In this document: piece after piece, positions 49,765-59,766 of the stretch
How the letters are laid out: every line of letters begins with the position of its first letter
Position numbering within the stretch: position 1 is the first letter of the stretch
Assembly: GCF_000003855.2 (NCBI RefSeq)
Contig: NW_003101658.1
Span: 571,874-635,873, forward strand
From: Blastomyces gilchristii SLH14081
Lineage: Eukaryota > Ascomycota > Eurotiomycetes > Onygenales > Ajellomycetaceae
Direction: 5' to 3'
DNA: 64,000 nucleotides
Notes under the pieces: model-generated
What the model saw: only the letters and a program-made list of their open reading frames with translations
What the model was told of the DNA's origin: nothing
Database searches by the model: none
Made by a program: the position numbers and the translations under genes

Positions 49765-50410
49765 TTATATCTGCTAATTATGTATCAAGTACAGTTGCTG
49801 AGATATCTTTTTGTACTTTTCTGTTGGGGATGGGCTAGATTGAGAGAGGTGGTATGAGGGTGAGACTTGGTGTTGATGTCTAGATACACTGAAGACAGAC
49901 TGTGAAGATTGCACTTCAGAAGTGGCTGTTGATTATGTGCTTGATATTATCACTGAGGTATCTTTTTGTATTTTTCTGCCAGGGATGGGCCAGATTAGGA
50001 AGGGCGGTACGAGGGTGGGACTTGGCATTGGTGTTTTGGAACATCAAAGGTGGACAGGGTTTTCGCGGAGGTCGCTCCTCAGATATCTCCACAACTACAG
50101 ATCAGGGATCTTCCAAAATCAAGAAGATTGGTGCATATGGCTAGGTCTCTTCACCTTACAATTTGTATGGCAATTTGGCCCGGGGTTGTGGTGTGGTAGG
50201 GGAGAATGGGGGATAATCCCACGCAGGAGTTCCAAACGACGTCTGGTTCATGTTTGGCTGGATAACTTCACCACCACACGGGGTATGCGGTCGGCGATGG
50301 GGTCAAAATGCTTGTATGATCGAGGGCTTTTCGATGGATCTATCGGCGGGTTCTTATTCGAAAAATCGAGCGAGTTCGTGATGGAGCGGTTTTGATAGAA
50401 GCTTCTATAT
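49765..50410 (-). repeat. LINE 5' end: mutated monomer plus unmutated block
   Basis: About 49765-49890 and 49925-50042 are two copies of one ~120-bp sequence (shared TATCTTTTTGTA and GGGATGGGC(C/T)AGATT cores), the first with RIP-like changes and the second nearly intact. From about 49950 to 50395 the DNA has normal GC with many CG and CC dinucleotides. It probably is the LINE 5' UTR/promoter. A plus-strand open frame of 157 codons and a 31-codon minus-strand ATG frame cross it, neither recognised. Confidence 0.6.
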
Positions 50411-50415
50411 CTGAG

Positions 50416-50426
50416 AATGAAGAATC
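50416..50426. repeat. LINE target-site duplication, right
   Basis: AATGAAGAATC, pairing with 42210-42220. The transposase-like reading of copy L resumes immediately after. Confidence 0.8.
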
Positions 50427-51400
50427 AGATAATAATGATAATTCACTGAACTACTTTATTAAATTAGAGTCAATAAAAGATTATATTACTCTGAAGATTT
50501 TTAGTCATCTATCATCAAGTAAGATATCAGAGAAAGTCAGTATATAATTTATAAATCTCTTAAAGCTTGAACTTCTTCATCTCTTTCTTAATAAACTGTA
50601 AGAATTCTATAATACTGATTAAAATAAGTTCTCAGTTTTGAAACTAGATCACTGTTCAATTCTTTTCTATAATAAGTTAACATTCTCAGTTCAGTATATC
50701 TATTAATCAATCAGTTATTGACTTATTACTAACTTATAAATCAGAGATTGCATTCATCAAATCTCTCTCATGAAAGAAGATATTATTCAATATCAAGAGA
50801 CAGAGCTTGACTGAATTATAATCATATTTATTCATAAAATGAGAGAAGTCAAGTGAATTTTCTTTACACTTATTTCTCTATATCATGTCATACATGATCA
50901 TCTACTGAATCTGCTGATTTTGCAAGAGAATTCTGACAATTATACTATTATCAGACTGCTGACAGTTTAAAAGACAGTATTATATAACATTCTGATACAG
51001 AATAGTGATGAAAATGATGATTATTTAATATATGAGTCTCAGATAATAAGATATTTGCATTGCAATTGAGATATCTCATTTCTTTAAATAGAATAGATAG
51101 TTGATGAATAGCAGCTGTTGTACTGAGTAATAGATAACTAACTAGCTTAATAGTATTGATTTCACTGACAGAACAGTATACAGTGTCTTATAGTATCTTA
51201 GTAGTATTCTGATTGTAACATCTGTCAATTATACAGTTACTGAGTAGTGTTATGATAATATTAGAAAGTTCTGTATCATCTCAACATTATCTTGATGTTT
51301 AATATTCAGCAACATGTCACTGAATATAATAATGAAACATGTGTTATGATCAGTGACATGTGACACAGATGAAATGATGAATTCACAGAGACATTGCCCC

Positions 51401-51500
51401 NNNNNNNNNNNNNNNNNNNNNNNNNNNNNNNNNNNNNNNNNNNNNNNNNNNNNNNNNNNNNNNNNNNNNNNNNNNNNNNNNNNNNNNNNNNNNNNNNNNN
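51401..51500. other. 100-N assembly gap
   Basis: Exactly 100 N, probably a placeholder of unknown true length. It lies about 50 bp from the centre of the L/R inverted repeat. Confidence 0.95.
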
Positions 51501-51511
51501 TTCTTCACAGT

Positions 51512-51592
51512 GGAATCACTGTAAATTAATCGTACATTCTTCCAGTAAGATATCATACGGGAAGAATGTAGAGTTAATTTACAGTGATTACA
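51512..51592. repeat. 81-bp palindrome at the L/R junction
   Basis: The arms GGAATCACTGTAAATTAA...TACATTCTTCC and GGAAGAATGTA...TTAATTTACAGTGATTAC face each other around AGTAAGATATCATACG. It is formed by the inner ends of L and R meeting at one TA (51551-51552). Confidence 0.85.
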
Positions 51593-52719
51593 CTGTGAAT
51601 TCACCATTTCATCTGTGTCACATGTCATCAATTGTAACACATGTTTCATCATTATATTCAGTGATATGTCACTGAATATTAAATGTCAAGATGATATTGA
51701 GACAGCACAGAACTTTCTAATATTATTATGACACTACTCAGTAACTGTGTAATTGACAGATGTTATCATCAGAATACTACTAAGATATTATAAGACACTG
51801 TATACTGTTCTGTCAGTGAAACTAATATACTATTAAGCTAGTTACCTGATCAACTATCTATTTAAAGAAATGAGACATCTCAATTACAATGTAAATATCT
51901 TGTTACTCAAGACTTATATATCAAATAATCATCATTTTCATCACTATTCTGTATTGAAATGTTATATAATGCTGTCTTTTGAATCACTGACAGTCTGATA
52001 ATAGTGTAATTACTAGAATTCTCTTATAAAATCAGCAGATTCAGTAGGCAATCATGCATGACATGATATAGAGGAATAAGTGTAAAGAAAATTCACTTGA
52101 CTTCTCTCATTTTATGAATAAATATGATTATAATCCGGCCAAGCTCTGTTCTCTGATATTGAATGATATCTTCTTCTATGAGAGAGATTCAGTGAATACA
52201 ATTCCTGGTTTATATGTTAGCAAGTCAATAACTGATTGATTGATTAATTGATTGAATAGACATACTGAACTGAGAATGTTAACTTATTATAGAAAAGTAT
52301 TGAATGATGATCTGGTTTCAAAACTGAGAACTTATTTCAATCAGTGTCATAGAATTCTCATAGCTTATTGAGAAATGAATGAAGCAATTCAAGCTTGAAG
52401 AGATTTGTAAATTGTATACTGACTTTCTCTGACATCTTGCTTGATGATAGGTGATTAAAAATCTTCAAAGTGATATGATCTTTTATTGACTTCAACTTGA
52501 CAGAGTAGTTCAGCAAATCATCATTCTCATCTCCAGCTTCTTCATTTATTCTCAGCAGATTATTGAACAGTGCTGAATAAACTGTATACAAATCTTGAAT
52601 CTTCTGTGCCAGGCACATGTCAGAGCTGTTAAAGAAATCTCTTAATACTAGTTATAAAGTTCAGTGAAAGCTCTTCTACAAGAGCAGTGTCTTTTTCACA
52701 TCTCAATAATTTGTTCACT

Positions 52720-52735
52720 GCACTAGATTCTTGTA
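52720..52735. repeat. SINE target-site duplication, left
   Basis: GCACTAGATTCTTGTA, identical to 53104-53119. The leading G may belong to the element end. Confidence 0.85.
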
Positions 52736-53103
52736 TTATTATTATTATTATTCTTCCATTATACTCATATGCAAGCGGAGCTTATGATGAGTCCTTGCGT
52801 GATGTTAAATACAGGTCAAGTGTTGGTTATACAGGAGGAAATACAGGTGTTGAGACCACGCCAAGATAACAAGAACATAGGAAAATACAAAGGAGTGACA
52901 ATTAGATACATGCGATAATAACTTCCCAGCCCAGGAACATAGAGTGATTCATTGAAGCGATTTGTACACCTCTGTATTTATTAGAAACCTGAGGTGCTTG
53001 AGTTCCGGATTTAATGTATCCCCTGCGGGTTTCGAACCCACGCGCCTTGGTTTCCCACGCCAAGGCGCTACCGGGTGGCCGCATTAACCATTCGGCCACC
53101 GGG
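52736..53103 (-). mobile_element. tRNA-derived SINE
   Basis: A 368-bp element on the minus strand, unmutated. The 5' head is tRNA-like with an A box TGGCCGAATGG (about 53086-53096) and a B box GGTTCGAAACC (about 53027-53037). The 3' end is ...GAGTATAATGGAAG followed by an (AAT)n tail at 52736-52755. The cloverleaf is imperfect (only four acceptor pairs), so it is not a functional tRNA. It resembles a Ser/Leu-type tRNA head. It is flanked by CACTAGATTCTTGTA on both sides, and the homologous site in copy L is empty. Confidence 0.85.
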
Positions 53104-53119
53104 GCACTAGATTCTTGTA
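53104..53119. repeat. SINE target-site duplication, right
   Basis: Same 15-16 bp as 52720-52735. In copy L the single site reads AGAATCTAGTGC (plus strand, 42029-42040). Confidence 0.85.
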
Positions 53120-56100
53120 GTTCTGATGCTTGTTCTCTTCTATCAGAATATTGCAGTTGTTGAATACTGTATATTCTTTAATCTGCTCAATATAGTGTAA
53201 ATTAATATGTATATTCAGCTGTCTCTTTATATATCATATAAGCTTTGCTTTTTTTGTATAATCACTGATATGTGTGATGACAGTGCTCATAGTTGAAGCA
53301 GGGAATGACTGGCAACTAACAACTGAACTAGCTCAAGATGGCTCAAATATTGCTGCTGCTCTGACTGCTGCTTCAATAAGAAATTATAGTTATTGATAGA
53401 CTCTCAGTATGATTTGATGAGTCACTTCAGAATCATTTTCTCTCAGTGATTGAGACATTAATAGACTATTACTCCTTGCAATGACTGCATATATCTGAAT
53501 AATAAGATTAATAGATGATTGATTTGATGCTGAAAATGCTGCAGAAATAATCTACTTAATTATCAGACTGAGTCATTTCTCTCTGAGCTCACACTGTAAG
53601 ATAAGAGATATAATAATTGAAGCTTAAGCATGTTCTTGAAGCTGATACTTCTTGAGATGAGTGATCAGTGACTGCAGATAATTTCAATCACAAGAAAAAG
53701 AGAATATCTGCAACATTTGAAAGTATTCTAGCTGATTATATAGTGATAAGACAGTACTGATCAGCAATGAGTGTGAAATCTCTGATATATCAGTGAACTC
53801 ACTATGATATGAATCAGATGAGAAAAAAGAGATTAAATTCAAACTTGAATATATCTGAAAAAGAGATACAGCCTGTGATGTCATTTCTTACTCTTGACAT
53901 ATTTGATCTCTGTATGTGAAATTCAGCAGATCATTCAGTTTAGCCTGAAGATGTTGTATATAATAGTGAAATCAGCTGTTATTGCATAGATCATAGTTCA
54001 GATTCAGTTGATTCTTATCATTAATAAAGCAGCTTCAGCATGATCTTCTTGCTATTGATTCTTTAATCTCTATGTTACTATTTTACTGCAGTATATCTTC
54101 AAGAAATGCAATGCAAGATGCAATCACTCTCATCTTTTTTTCATCAATATTCATCATAACCCTCTCACAATTCAATGTAGATAAGTCATGTGATAATGCA
54201 GTAACTGTGTCAGAAAAATTGATGCTATGAGAATCAAAGATTAGAATAAAAATATTGTTTCATTTTGAGCACTCAACAGCACTCAGTGCAGAAATCAAAT
54301 AAAAACTCATCAAGCTTCAGTACATATTCTGATATAAATCAAATTCATCAATAAATAATTGATATGACAGGGAAATAACTTGTATATTAGAATAAAATAT
54401 GCTTTTCAAAAGATCTCATTCATATGCTGCAATTTTCAACTCAGTCTGAATCAGTGAAGATTTGCAATATGATCATATCTTAACAACTTCAGTTTTAGTT
54501 CTCATGACTCAGTGAAGAAAATACTGACCTTGACTCTTATATACTGACAGATCAGAACTCAATTCAAATACTGTATTTATATGAATATTAAGTTAATTAA
54601 GAACTTGAGTAATTGAGATATATTTCATCTCATTCTTCATTGTGATTATTTTGAAGGGACTAAATGATGAATTCAAGAACAGTAATCTTTGTACAGTCTG
54701 CAGAGTATAGTAAACAGCTTCTTGAACTTTCAGAACTATTATATGAGATCTCATGTCTGAATATTGATGATTATATCTGACAAAATGCACTTTCTCAATA
54801 TGAGATATATCATTCAACTCTGATTTACAAAAGCATTCAAGATTTCCACATCAATATCAAATAAAATCAGAAGAAAAAATAGGTTTATTTGATAAATATT
54901 ATGCAAAGTTATCAGAATAATATTTGACTGAGCTTTCTCAACTGTGAGATTGTCATAACTCTGTGAGATTGTTGACAATTTCTGTCATTTCTATATACAT
55001 TTGTTGCTGGAAAGTTGGGGATTTGAGAAGAGCAGATATCAAGAGAATCAGATTTTAAAAGTAGAGTGATCTCATGAAGAATTTAATGAGATTTTTCTGA
55101 GCAGAACTCAGAGTTAGTATTTGCATTAATGATACTATTGAAATTGAGGTTTTCTTGACTGATAAAATTGGAAATTGTGCTCTGTATTGCTTTTTCAGAG
55201 TTGAGAGGCCTTCTAGAAGCAGACTTATCAGCAATGTATTCTTCAATAAATGCAGAATTTGCATTAATGATTTGTAGTTTTTTCAGGAAATACCTGACTC
55301 TTTGACTCAGAGTCTTATTATCAGAACAAATGAATTCATTTCAAAGTTACTGCATTTGTGAGATATATCAATTACTGAATCAGAATCAACAAATTGATCA
55401 GTAATAGTAACAGCAATTGCATCAGCAGCTGGTATTTCAATATCATCAGTGACTGACTCATCAGAATTCTCTTAATCATCATTTTCAGAAATATTCTTCT
55501 CAGCAGCTGCTTTCAAAAGTCACTTAATATACTTAACATTATCAGCAGCATCCTCATTATATGACTCTGTCTTTAGAGAATGTTAGTTTTTATAATAATA
55601 GAGACATTAAAAGTGATAAACTTACTGAAAATAGCAATGCTTCTTCATCAGAAGTATTATTATTGAAATCACTTTCAGTAAAATCTTCATTTACAGTTTC
55701 TGAAAAAAGAGAGCTCTGAGATTGAAATTTCAATTGATCATCTTCAGATTCTTGTCTAGAGATAGATAGCAGATAGTGTTTTGAATTTTAATTAAATAAA
55801 TGTGACATTTTACTTTCTGATATAATTTGTAGAAAAAAGTTGCATAGTTGAAAAGATATAAATGAAGTGAATGAGTGATCTTGATAAAATAAAGAGATGA
55901 GATTAAATTATCAGAAAGAAATATATTAATAAGAGCTACAATCAGTGACAATCTACATTAATTTAATATTAATAATTAAACTACTTTCTTTATTTCAAAA
56001 TTATATTCCTGTAATTTATTAAAATTCATATCACAAATTTATCAGAGTTTTATCAAGATTCTGAAAATGAACATTGTCATGAATTCTGCTCTACTAGATC

Positions 56101-57869
56101 TCTCTGAACTCTCTCATCTGATAGGTTTAATGAGACAAATCACTGATTTTAAAAGAAATCTGATATTGATATATCTGAACATAGAATGAATATAATGATA
56201 GCAATAATGAATACTAGTTAGATGAGAAGAAGTCAAACTCATCACTGACATCAAGCAGTCTGTTAAAAAGGCATCACTGAACCCGGCATCTGAATGCAGA
56301 AATGTATGAGAAGGAAATTCAGCTGACAGAGCAGTGTCTGTGTCTGGAGATAAAATGAATGTATTTTCTTTCTTTTAATAAAGATAATTTGAATTGAACA
56401 GTTGCAAGTATAATAAAAACAAAGAATAAAACATCATATATCTTTTCATTCAGCAGAATAATGATGCTGAATACAATTAAAACATGAAAGTTCTGAACTC
56501 TCAAAGAAATGAAGATAAGTAGTATTAGATTTTAGCAAATATATCAACTTTTCAGTGAGATATTAAAATTTTTTTAATCAACTTAGCTAATCATTTATTA
56601 ATATAGAATCATGTTCAATGAGAGAAGACAAAGAGCAGAGAAAGTTCAGTGATAATTGAATTGTATAACTGCTATAAAGAATCAATCATCTTTGAATACT
56701 TCTGTAATTCATTTACTGCTGAAAAGTTCTTTCTGGTTTTTTACTAGGTGCAGAAAATCATTGACTTTGATTGATTCTCTGAGCAAGAATAATGATATAT
56801 GAAATATAAGTTAAATATTCATTAGTTAAAGATATTGAATTGAAAACTTCAGATTGAAAAACTAGAAACTGATTCTGAAAAATAGAGATATATATCAATC
56901 TTATAACTCAGGTCAAAATATTTAATGATGCTGATACAAATGAAAATTCTGCTGCAGCTATACTGCAATGATAAAATATTCTGACATTCTGAGATCTGAT
57001 GAGCAATATTTCTGAATATCAGTAAATTATCAGAGATGACTTTGCTGAGACAATTCAGAATACTCTGACAGCAAAAAAGAGACATCTGATGAAAGATGCA
57101 TAAGAGAAGATACAGAAAAAGATCAAATTTTCAGAGACACTTCTGATGAAAGGCAGATCAGTGATGTAGAGATTTTCAACACAATCTATTTATATTTCAA
57201 TATATTTAGTTTTCTATGGGTTTTATATATAAATTAGTTAATATATACTTTAATACACATAATTAGAATATACCTGTCTTGATATTCACTGAAGAAAGTT
57301 GTTATATTCTCTATCTTATAATTTGTATAGGATTCGCTGATTTCACTGTATCAGAAAATCTTGAATTCTGTAGATATATTTCTAACAGTGCATTGAACAC
57401 TTGTTCCTAGTTAATAGAAATGATTTTATATTCAAAATAGCTGTAATTCAATCAGTGATAACCTGTGCAAAAAGTATTAAGATATGAATGAAATTCATCA
57501 GATATACTGATTACATTCAGAAATGAAATATGAAAGTATTTACATTCATTGCATGATAATCTGCAAAGATGAATTAATAACATATATAAAGACTCACATT
57601 TTTCTTTTCCTTCTTTTCTTCTTTCTTCTTCTTGCAATAATAATACACTGCAAAGATCATTCTCAGCTCACTCAGCTCACTCTGTTCTTCTTCATTTCTC
57701 AGTCTGATTAGTATTCTGTCAGTTGTAATAGAAAGCTTTTAATCAGAAAAGTTCTAATCAAGATATCTTGTCTGTGTAGTATATCAAGAACATCAGTAAT
57801 TCATCACATCAGCATCAATCACAGTAACAACAATAACAGCAGCAGCATCAATCACAGTAACAATAACAG

Positions 57870-59280
57870 CAGCAGCATCAAAATGATAAGTAACATCTTC
57901 AAGTGTACTCATGCTATCACTGCAAAGACTCAAGAGAAGAAAGTAAGCAGCTGTCTGAATATCTCAACAAAGCAGTCTGATAAATGAACAATGTGTGAGC
58001 ACTGCATTGAGTATATTTTTCTCTGTCATTTGAATGCTGCTTATGATAAGATAAAGAGAAGCTTAAAGTCTTGTACAAATTATAATTATGAGAAAAAGAG
58101 ATACATGATTATCTCTGAAGAATTAAAAGAATAAGTTAATAATCTGATCTGAACTCATGACTTTTATCTTTCTGTATTGAATGATTTTAAGAAAATAATA
58201 AAGAGAGCTATGTTGAAATCAGCAAAGAATCTTTTGAAATAGATCAAGAAAGTCAAAACTTATTAACAGAAAGTGAAAGCTCAATGCATGAAGAGTGTCA
58301 CTATTGCTCTAAAAGCTCTGAATGTCATTATCAGTGCTGCTGAAAAAGCTAAAATTGAGATTGAGAAGACTAAGTTGAATATTGAAAGAGTGAAATTAGA
58401 AATTGAAAAGAAAAAAGTTATCACAGAAAAGAAGAAAATCATGATTAAAAAGACAAAACTTGATATTAAAACTATCAAGCTTGAAGTGTATTACAAGCTT
58501 TTGAGAATAATAGTCAGTCATATTGAAGAATAAAAATTGGTAATGAAGAATCTCATAAATTTGATAAATAATATCAATACTGAAGCTAGCTGTATTATCA
58601 TTGAAATGTATGAAACAATGAAGCATATTCAGAGACTCACAGATTATCTTGATAAGAATTCAGTTACAGTCAGTAATAGCAGTAGCAGTGCTCAATACAT
58701 GAAGAGTGTCACTATTGCTCTAAAAGCTCTGAATGTCATTATCAGTGCTGCTGAAAAAGCTAAAATTGAGATTGAGAAGACTAAGTTGAATATTGAAAGA
58801 GTGAAATTAGAAATTGAAAAGAAAAAAGTTATCACAGAAAAGAAGAAAATCATGATTAAAAAGACAAAACTTGATATTAAAACTATCAAGCTTGAAGTGT
58901 ATTACAAGCTTTTGAGAATAATAGTCAGTTATATTGAAGAATAAAAATTGATAATAAAGAATCTCACAAGTTTGATAAATAATATCAATACTGAAGCTAG
59001 CTGTATTATCATTGAAATGTATGAAACAATGAAGCATATTCAGAGACTCACAGATTATCTTGATAAGAATTCAGTTACAGTCAGTAATAGCAGTAGCAGT
59101 GATGAGAAATTTGATAACAGTGATAATTCTCTTTTCACTTCTCTCACTAATATCTCTACTACTGCTGTTGATTCTTCTCTCTCTTTCTTCTTTAATCTTC
59201 TGACTTCAGTTGATCCTCTGGCTATGAGCAGCACTGAAACTCTCAATATTCTCAGTGAAAAAGTAAGTTAGAATCAGTGA
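57870..59280 (+). pseudogene. Cys-rich/coiled-coil accessory gene, copy R
   Basis: Counterpart of the L gene: a short Asn/Ser tract at about 57800-57870, then KCTHA, CEHCIEY and SCTNYNYEKK, then the lysine-rich coiled coil at 58273-58533. The coiled-coil segment and following 30-odd codons are repeated in tandem (unit 411 bp, 137 codons, in frame). The C-terminus is a Ser/Thr-rich region (58948-59271). Stops remain at several points, so it is not expressed as one protein. Confidence 0.5.
58288..59109 (+). repeat. 411-bp tandem duplication
   Basis: Unit 1 starts at 58288 and unit 2 at 58699 (both ATGAAGAGTGTCACTATTGC). The units differ at only five positions that I can find, all transitions, clustered at about 58515-58560 versus 58926-58971. 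The unit is 137 codons long and keeps frame. Confidence 0.9.
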
Positions 59281-59766
59281 AATGATTCTCAGATTTATAC
59301 AGAAGTTGATAATAATATAGATAAATAAATACATAACTCTCAATCTCTCTGAAATCTTCTCTCTTAAACAGTGAATGATCATTGACACTGACTCTTCACA
59401 AACTTCAATATCAATTTACAAGTTCTCTGAAATAAATGTTGATGTGGATATGACAGAAAATGATGACAATAATATAGAGATGATTCAGAGAATCTGTAAG
59501 GAATTACAGAGAGACATGACAGATTTTCAATAAAGAACAATTCTGATGAATGAGACATTTTTTAGAATTAGTGATTATATAGATAGGAATCAGTGACATT
59601 GTCAATACAATGATGATTTTGTTCTGTTCATAACTCATTTACAGTGATTCCATGGCTAATCCACCATTATATTATATTTTACAGTTCGGCGACGGTGTCG
59701 GCGACTGGCACGGCGGAACAACCATAACCCGGTCGTATAATAAGCCTACGTTTTTCCGGTATGGTA

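Larger units (their letters stand above)
42221..50415 (-). mobile_element. Tad/I-type LINE (non-LTR retrotransposon)
   Basis: Full-length-looking LINE, 8.2 kb including an inserted MITE, on the minus strand. ORF1 lies at about 48725-47080 with CCHC-type knuckles (CSNCQRYEH, CAFCARDHKTSEH, CSNCKEKHASSSKEC; 47671-47393). ORF2 lies at about 47000-42600: endonuclease motif IIAGDFNAHHL (46599-46640), reverse transcriptase with SYVDDIDLVYSS (about 44435-44470), and RNase H with EVFDAELFAI (43381-43440), FSDSQAAL (about 43310-43345) and MNIHGNELTDSAAKKG (about 43125-43175). The 3' end is an (AAT)n tail at 42221-42241. It is flanked by AATGAAGAATC at 42210-42220 and 50416-50426. Stops and D-to-N-type changes show mutation. 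Confidence 0.86.
28650..51390 (+). pseudogene. transposase-like gene of copy L (interrupted)
   Basis: A long protein of perhaps more than 1000 residues, broken by TGA stops and by the gypsy and LINE insertions at 32546-41865 and 42221-50415. Readable parts include the segment at 31693-31760 with IAFLKDMLQ, a Cys (in place of a CxxC) after it, then YHSEFTDISEISHSLL at about 32003-32060 and KNYLQS/HLKKCQLQEHA-type sequence near 32150. The pattern (G/K-D-M-x-Q followed by Cys, then HSE(F/Y)xxIS and a PxGWxxLQSPxxHL-like block) resembles large fungal repetitive proteins that I associate with KDZ/Plavaka-type, CACTA-related transposases. The catalytic triad could not be assigned, so the superfamily is tentative. 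Confidence 0.45.
26296..51550 (+). mobile_element. large DNA transposon, copy L (with nested insertions)
   Basis: Host element about 7.7 kb long once the gypsy and LINE insertions are removed. Its outer terminus after TA is CCTTATGAGAAGAACG and its inner terminus, read inward on the minus strand, is TCTTACTGGAAGAATG. These align base for base with the two ends of copy R. Subterminal GGAATCACTGTAAAT motifs repeat inside the ends. L is followed by R in inverted orientation, sharing one TA (51551-51552). It carries a transposase-like gene on the plus strand and a coiled-coil gene on the minus strand, both full of TGA stops from RIP-like mutation. The outermost ~110 bp keeps CG dinucleotides. Part of the inner end lies in the 100-N gap. 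Confidence 0.78.
51600..57130 (-). pseudogene. transposase-like gene of copy R
   Basis: Inverted copy of the same gene, interrupted only by the SINE and by stop codons. It provides the uninterrupted version of the insertion sites in L. The segment at 52618-52358 (LYTVYSALFNNLLRINEEAG...) spans the site where the LINE entered L. The protein-like reading continues beyond it toward 51900 with stops. The N-terminal portion around 57085-56849 begins MSLFCCQSILNCLSKVISD. Function is inferred only from position inside a TIR element and from the motif pattern described for L. Confidence 0.45.
51553..59764 (-). mobile_element. large DNA transposon, copy R (inverted)
   Basis: Second copy of the host element, 8.2 kb, in opposite orientation. 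The outer end, read on the minus strand, is TACCATACCGGAAAAACG and the inner end is TATCATACGGGAAGAATG. Minus-strand transposase-like fragments correspond one to one with those in L, for example 57085-56849 with 28749-28985, 56504-56319 with 29363-29584, 55951-55730 with 29886-30100 and 53884-53684 with about 31940-32130. It contains a SINE and a 411-bp tandem duplication. Positions 59655-59764 are GC-normal and unmutated. Confidence 0.8.

Noticed and set aside
49922..50395. 157-codon plus-strand open frame in the unmutated LINE 5' block
   Set aside because: It is opposite to the LINE and partly duplicated in a mutated monomer; long frames are expected in GC-normal DNA and no family was recognised.
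52902..53103. Functional tRNA at the SINE head
   Set aside because: A and B boxes are present, but the acceptor stem pairs at only four positions and the anticodon loop is nine bases; the element has a tail and a target-site duplication.
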